The translations under genes and the position numbers were made by a program. DNA of 5,817 bases. It comes from Peptococcaceae bacterium (GTDB lineage Bacteria; Bacillota; Desulfitobacteriia; Desulfitobacteriales; Desulfitobacteriaceae). The stretch is taken from contig JAITOS010000016.1 of the NCBI GenBank assembly GCA_031289815.1, forward strand, positions 1-5,817. The letters run 5' to 3'. Below the pieces are notes generated by a model that was not told the DNA's origin, made no database searches, and saw only the letters and a list, made by a program, of their open reading frames with translations. This document shows positions 5,522 through 5,817 of this stretch, in pieces; the stretch's first letter is position 1; each line of letters starts with the position of its first letter.

Positions 5522-5567
5522 ATATAAACGGGTTATGAAAAAAGTAAAAATAAATCAAATAAAAACG

Positions 5568-5596
5568 TTGACAAATAACATAGGTGCCTATATAAT
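5568..5596 (+). promoter_or_regulatory. Consensus sigma-A promoter of the marR gene
   Basis: TTGACA (5568-5573) and TATAAT (5591-5596) are both 6 of 6 and separated by exactly 17 bases. Transcription should start near 5603, about 33 bases before the ATG at 5636. A full consensus of this kind is intrinsically strong and usually held down by a repressor, which fits the operators laid over it. Confidence 0.93.
5580..5591. promoter_or_regulatory. Operator 1, MarR-type palindrome
   Basis: ATAGGTGCCTAT is a 12-bp palindrome with one central mismatch. It fills the 3' part of the promoter spacer and the first base of the -10 box. Bound protein would block RNA polymerase. It differs from operator 2 by one base. 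Confidence 0.75.
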
Positions 5597-5600
5597 AAAT

Positions 5601-5612
5601 ATAGGCGCCTAT
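5601..5612. promoter_or_regulatory. Operator 2, perfect MarR-type palindrome
   Basis: ATAGGCGCCTAT is a perfect 12-bp palindrome covering the predicted start of transcription. Its centre is 21 bp from that of operator 1, two helical turns, so two dimers would sit on the same DNA face. The first gene downstream encodes a MarR-family protein, so autorepression is the natural reading. Confidence 0.75.
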
Positions 5613-5635
5613 TAAAATTGAAAGTGAGATGATTT

Positions 5636-5817
5636 ATGGATATTAATAATTCTGAAACCTTGTCAGTTTTACTTCGGCAATGTATAAACTTTCTATTTCG
5701 GAAACGCCAAAAAATAGCCAAAAACGTTGGAGGAATCCCAGAGAGTCAAAGTAGGATTTTAAGAGAGCTTTTACAATCAGACGGCATGAGCCAAAAAGAA
5801 TTATTACAGAAACTGCA
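5636..5817 (+). CDS. MarR-family transcriptional regulator, 5' part
   Basis: A winged-helix repressor that usually binds palindromic DNA as a dimer and lets go when a small ligand or oxidant is present. The ATG at 5636 opens 60 whole codons to the window end. The first helix (about 6-28, ETLSVLLRQCINFLFRKRQK) forms the dimer interface region. IPESQSRILRELLQSDGMSQKELLQKL (34-60) matches the MarR pattern lTxsQxriLxxLxxxdGmSQkeLaxxL, just before the recognition helix, which lies outside the window. The ribosome binding site is weak (AGTGAG, 5623-5628, seven bases upstream). Codon use is AT-rich compared with the genes at 1-4762, which suggests different ancestry. Its targets, often an efflux pump or ABC transporter directly downstream, are not visible. 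Confidence 0.85.
   Translation, partial: MDINNSETLSVLLRQCINFLFRKRQKIAKNVGGIPESQSRILRELLQSDGMSQKELLQKL

Noticed and set aside
5533..5721. 62-codon minus-strand frame at the right end
   Set aside because: It runs antisense through the consensus promoter, both operators and the MarR coding start, and its Phe/Leu-rich content is what AT-rich DNA gives by chance.

Overview
The window looks like a Bacillota chromosome, most likely a Clostridia or Negativicutes member. The reasons are the family II pyrophosphatase with CBS/DRTGG insert, the PheB-type ACT protein, the rhomboid-TPR fusion, a CCA-encoding tRNA-Pro and strong AGGAGG-type ribosome binding sites. The species cannot be fixed from sequence alone.

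Bases 1-4762 are ordinary, moderately GC-rich backbone. They hold, in order: the 3' end of a pheB/UPF0735 ACT-domain gene (1-322, +); a tRNA-Pro(GGG) with its own promoter and terminator (362-538); a leader region with a possible 18-codon peptide; ppaC, a nucleotide-regulated CBS-type pyrophosphatase (779-2410, +); a convergent two-gene operon on the minus strand (ogt DNA repair alkyltransferase at 3084-3569, then a cysteine hydrolase at 2432-3058); and a divergent rhomboid protease with a C-terminal TPR-like tail (3692-4762, +). The roles are housekeeping: amino-acid regulation, phosphate metabolism, alkylation repair and membrane proteolysis. The two minus-strand genes are probably co-transcribed from a clear extended -10 promoter at 3615-3644.

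Bases 4763-5521 look like a decayed mobile-element remnant. On the minus strand there is a stop-overlapped pair of small unrecognised genes (5281-5186 and 5189-4980) ending in a strong GAAA-loop terminator, followed by a 35-codon fragment resembling the N-terminus of an excisionase-like helix-turn-helix protein. On the plus strand there is a piece of a MOB relaxase broken by a frameshift. A four-base tandem repeat (TGAG)4 and a hairpin sit exactly at the start of the 69-codon gene.

Bases 5522-5817 are AT-rich and begin a different unit. A fully consensus promoter (TTGACA-17-TATAAT) carries two palindromic 12-bp operators, followed by the first 60 codons of a MarR-family repressor that runs off the window. 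The gene it controls is probably downstream and is not visible.

No CRISPR array, complete transposase, integrase or restriction system is visible. The most interesting material is the remnant and regulatory architecture between about 4800 and 5640.
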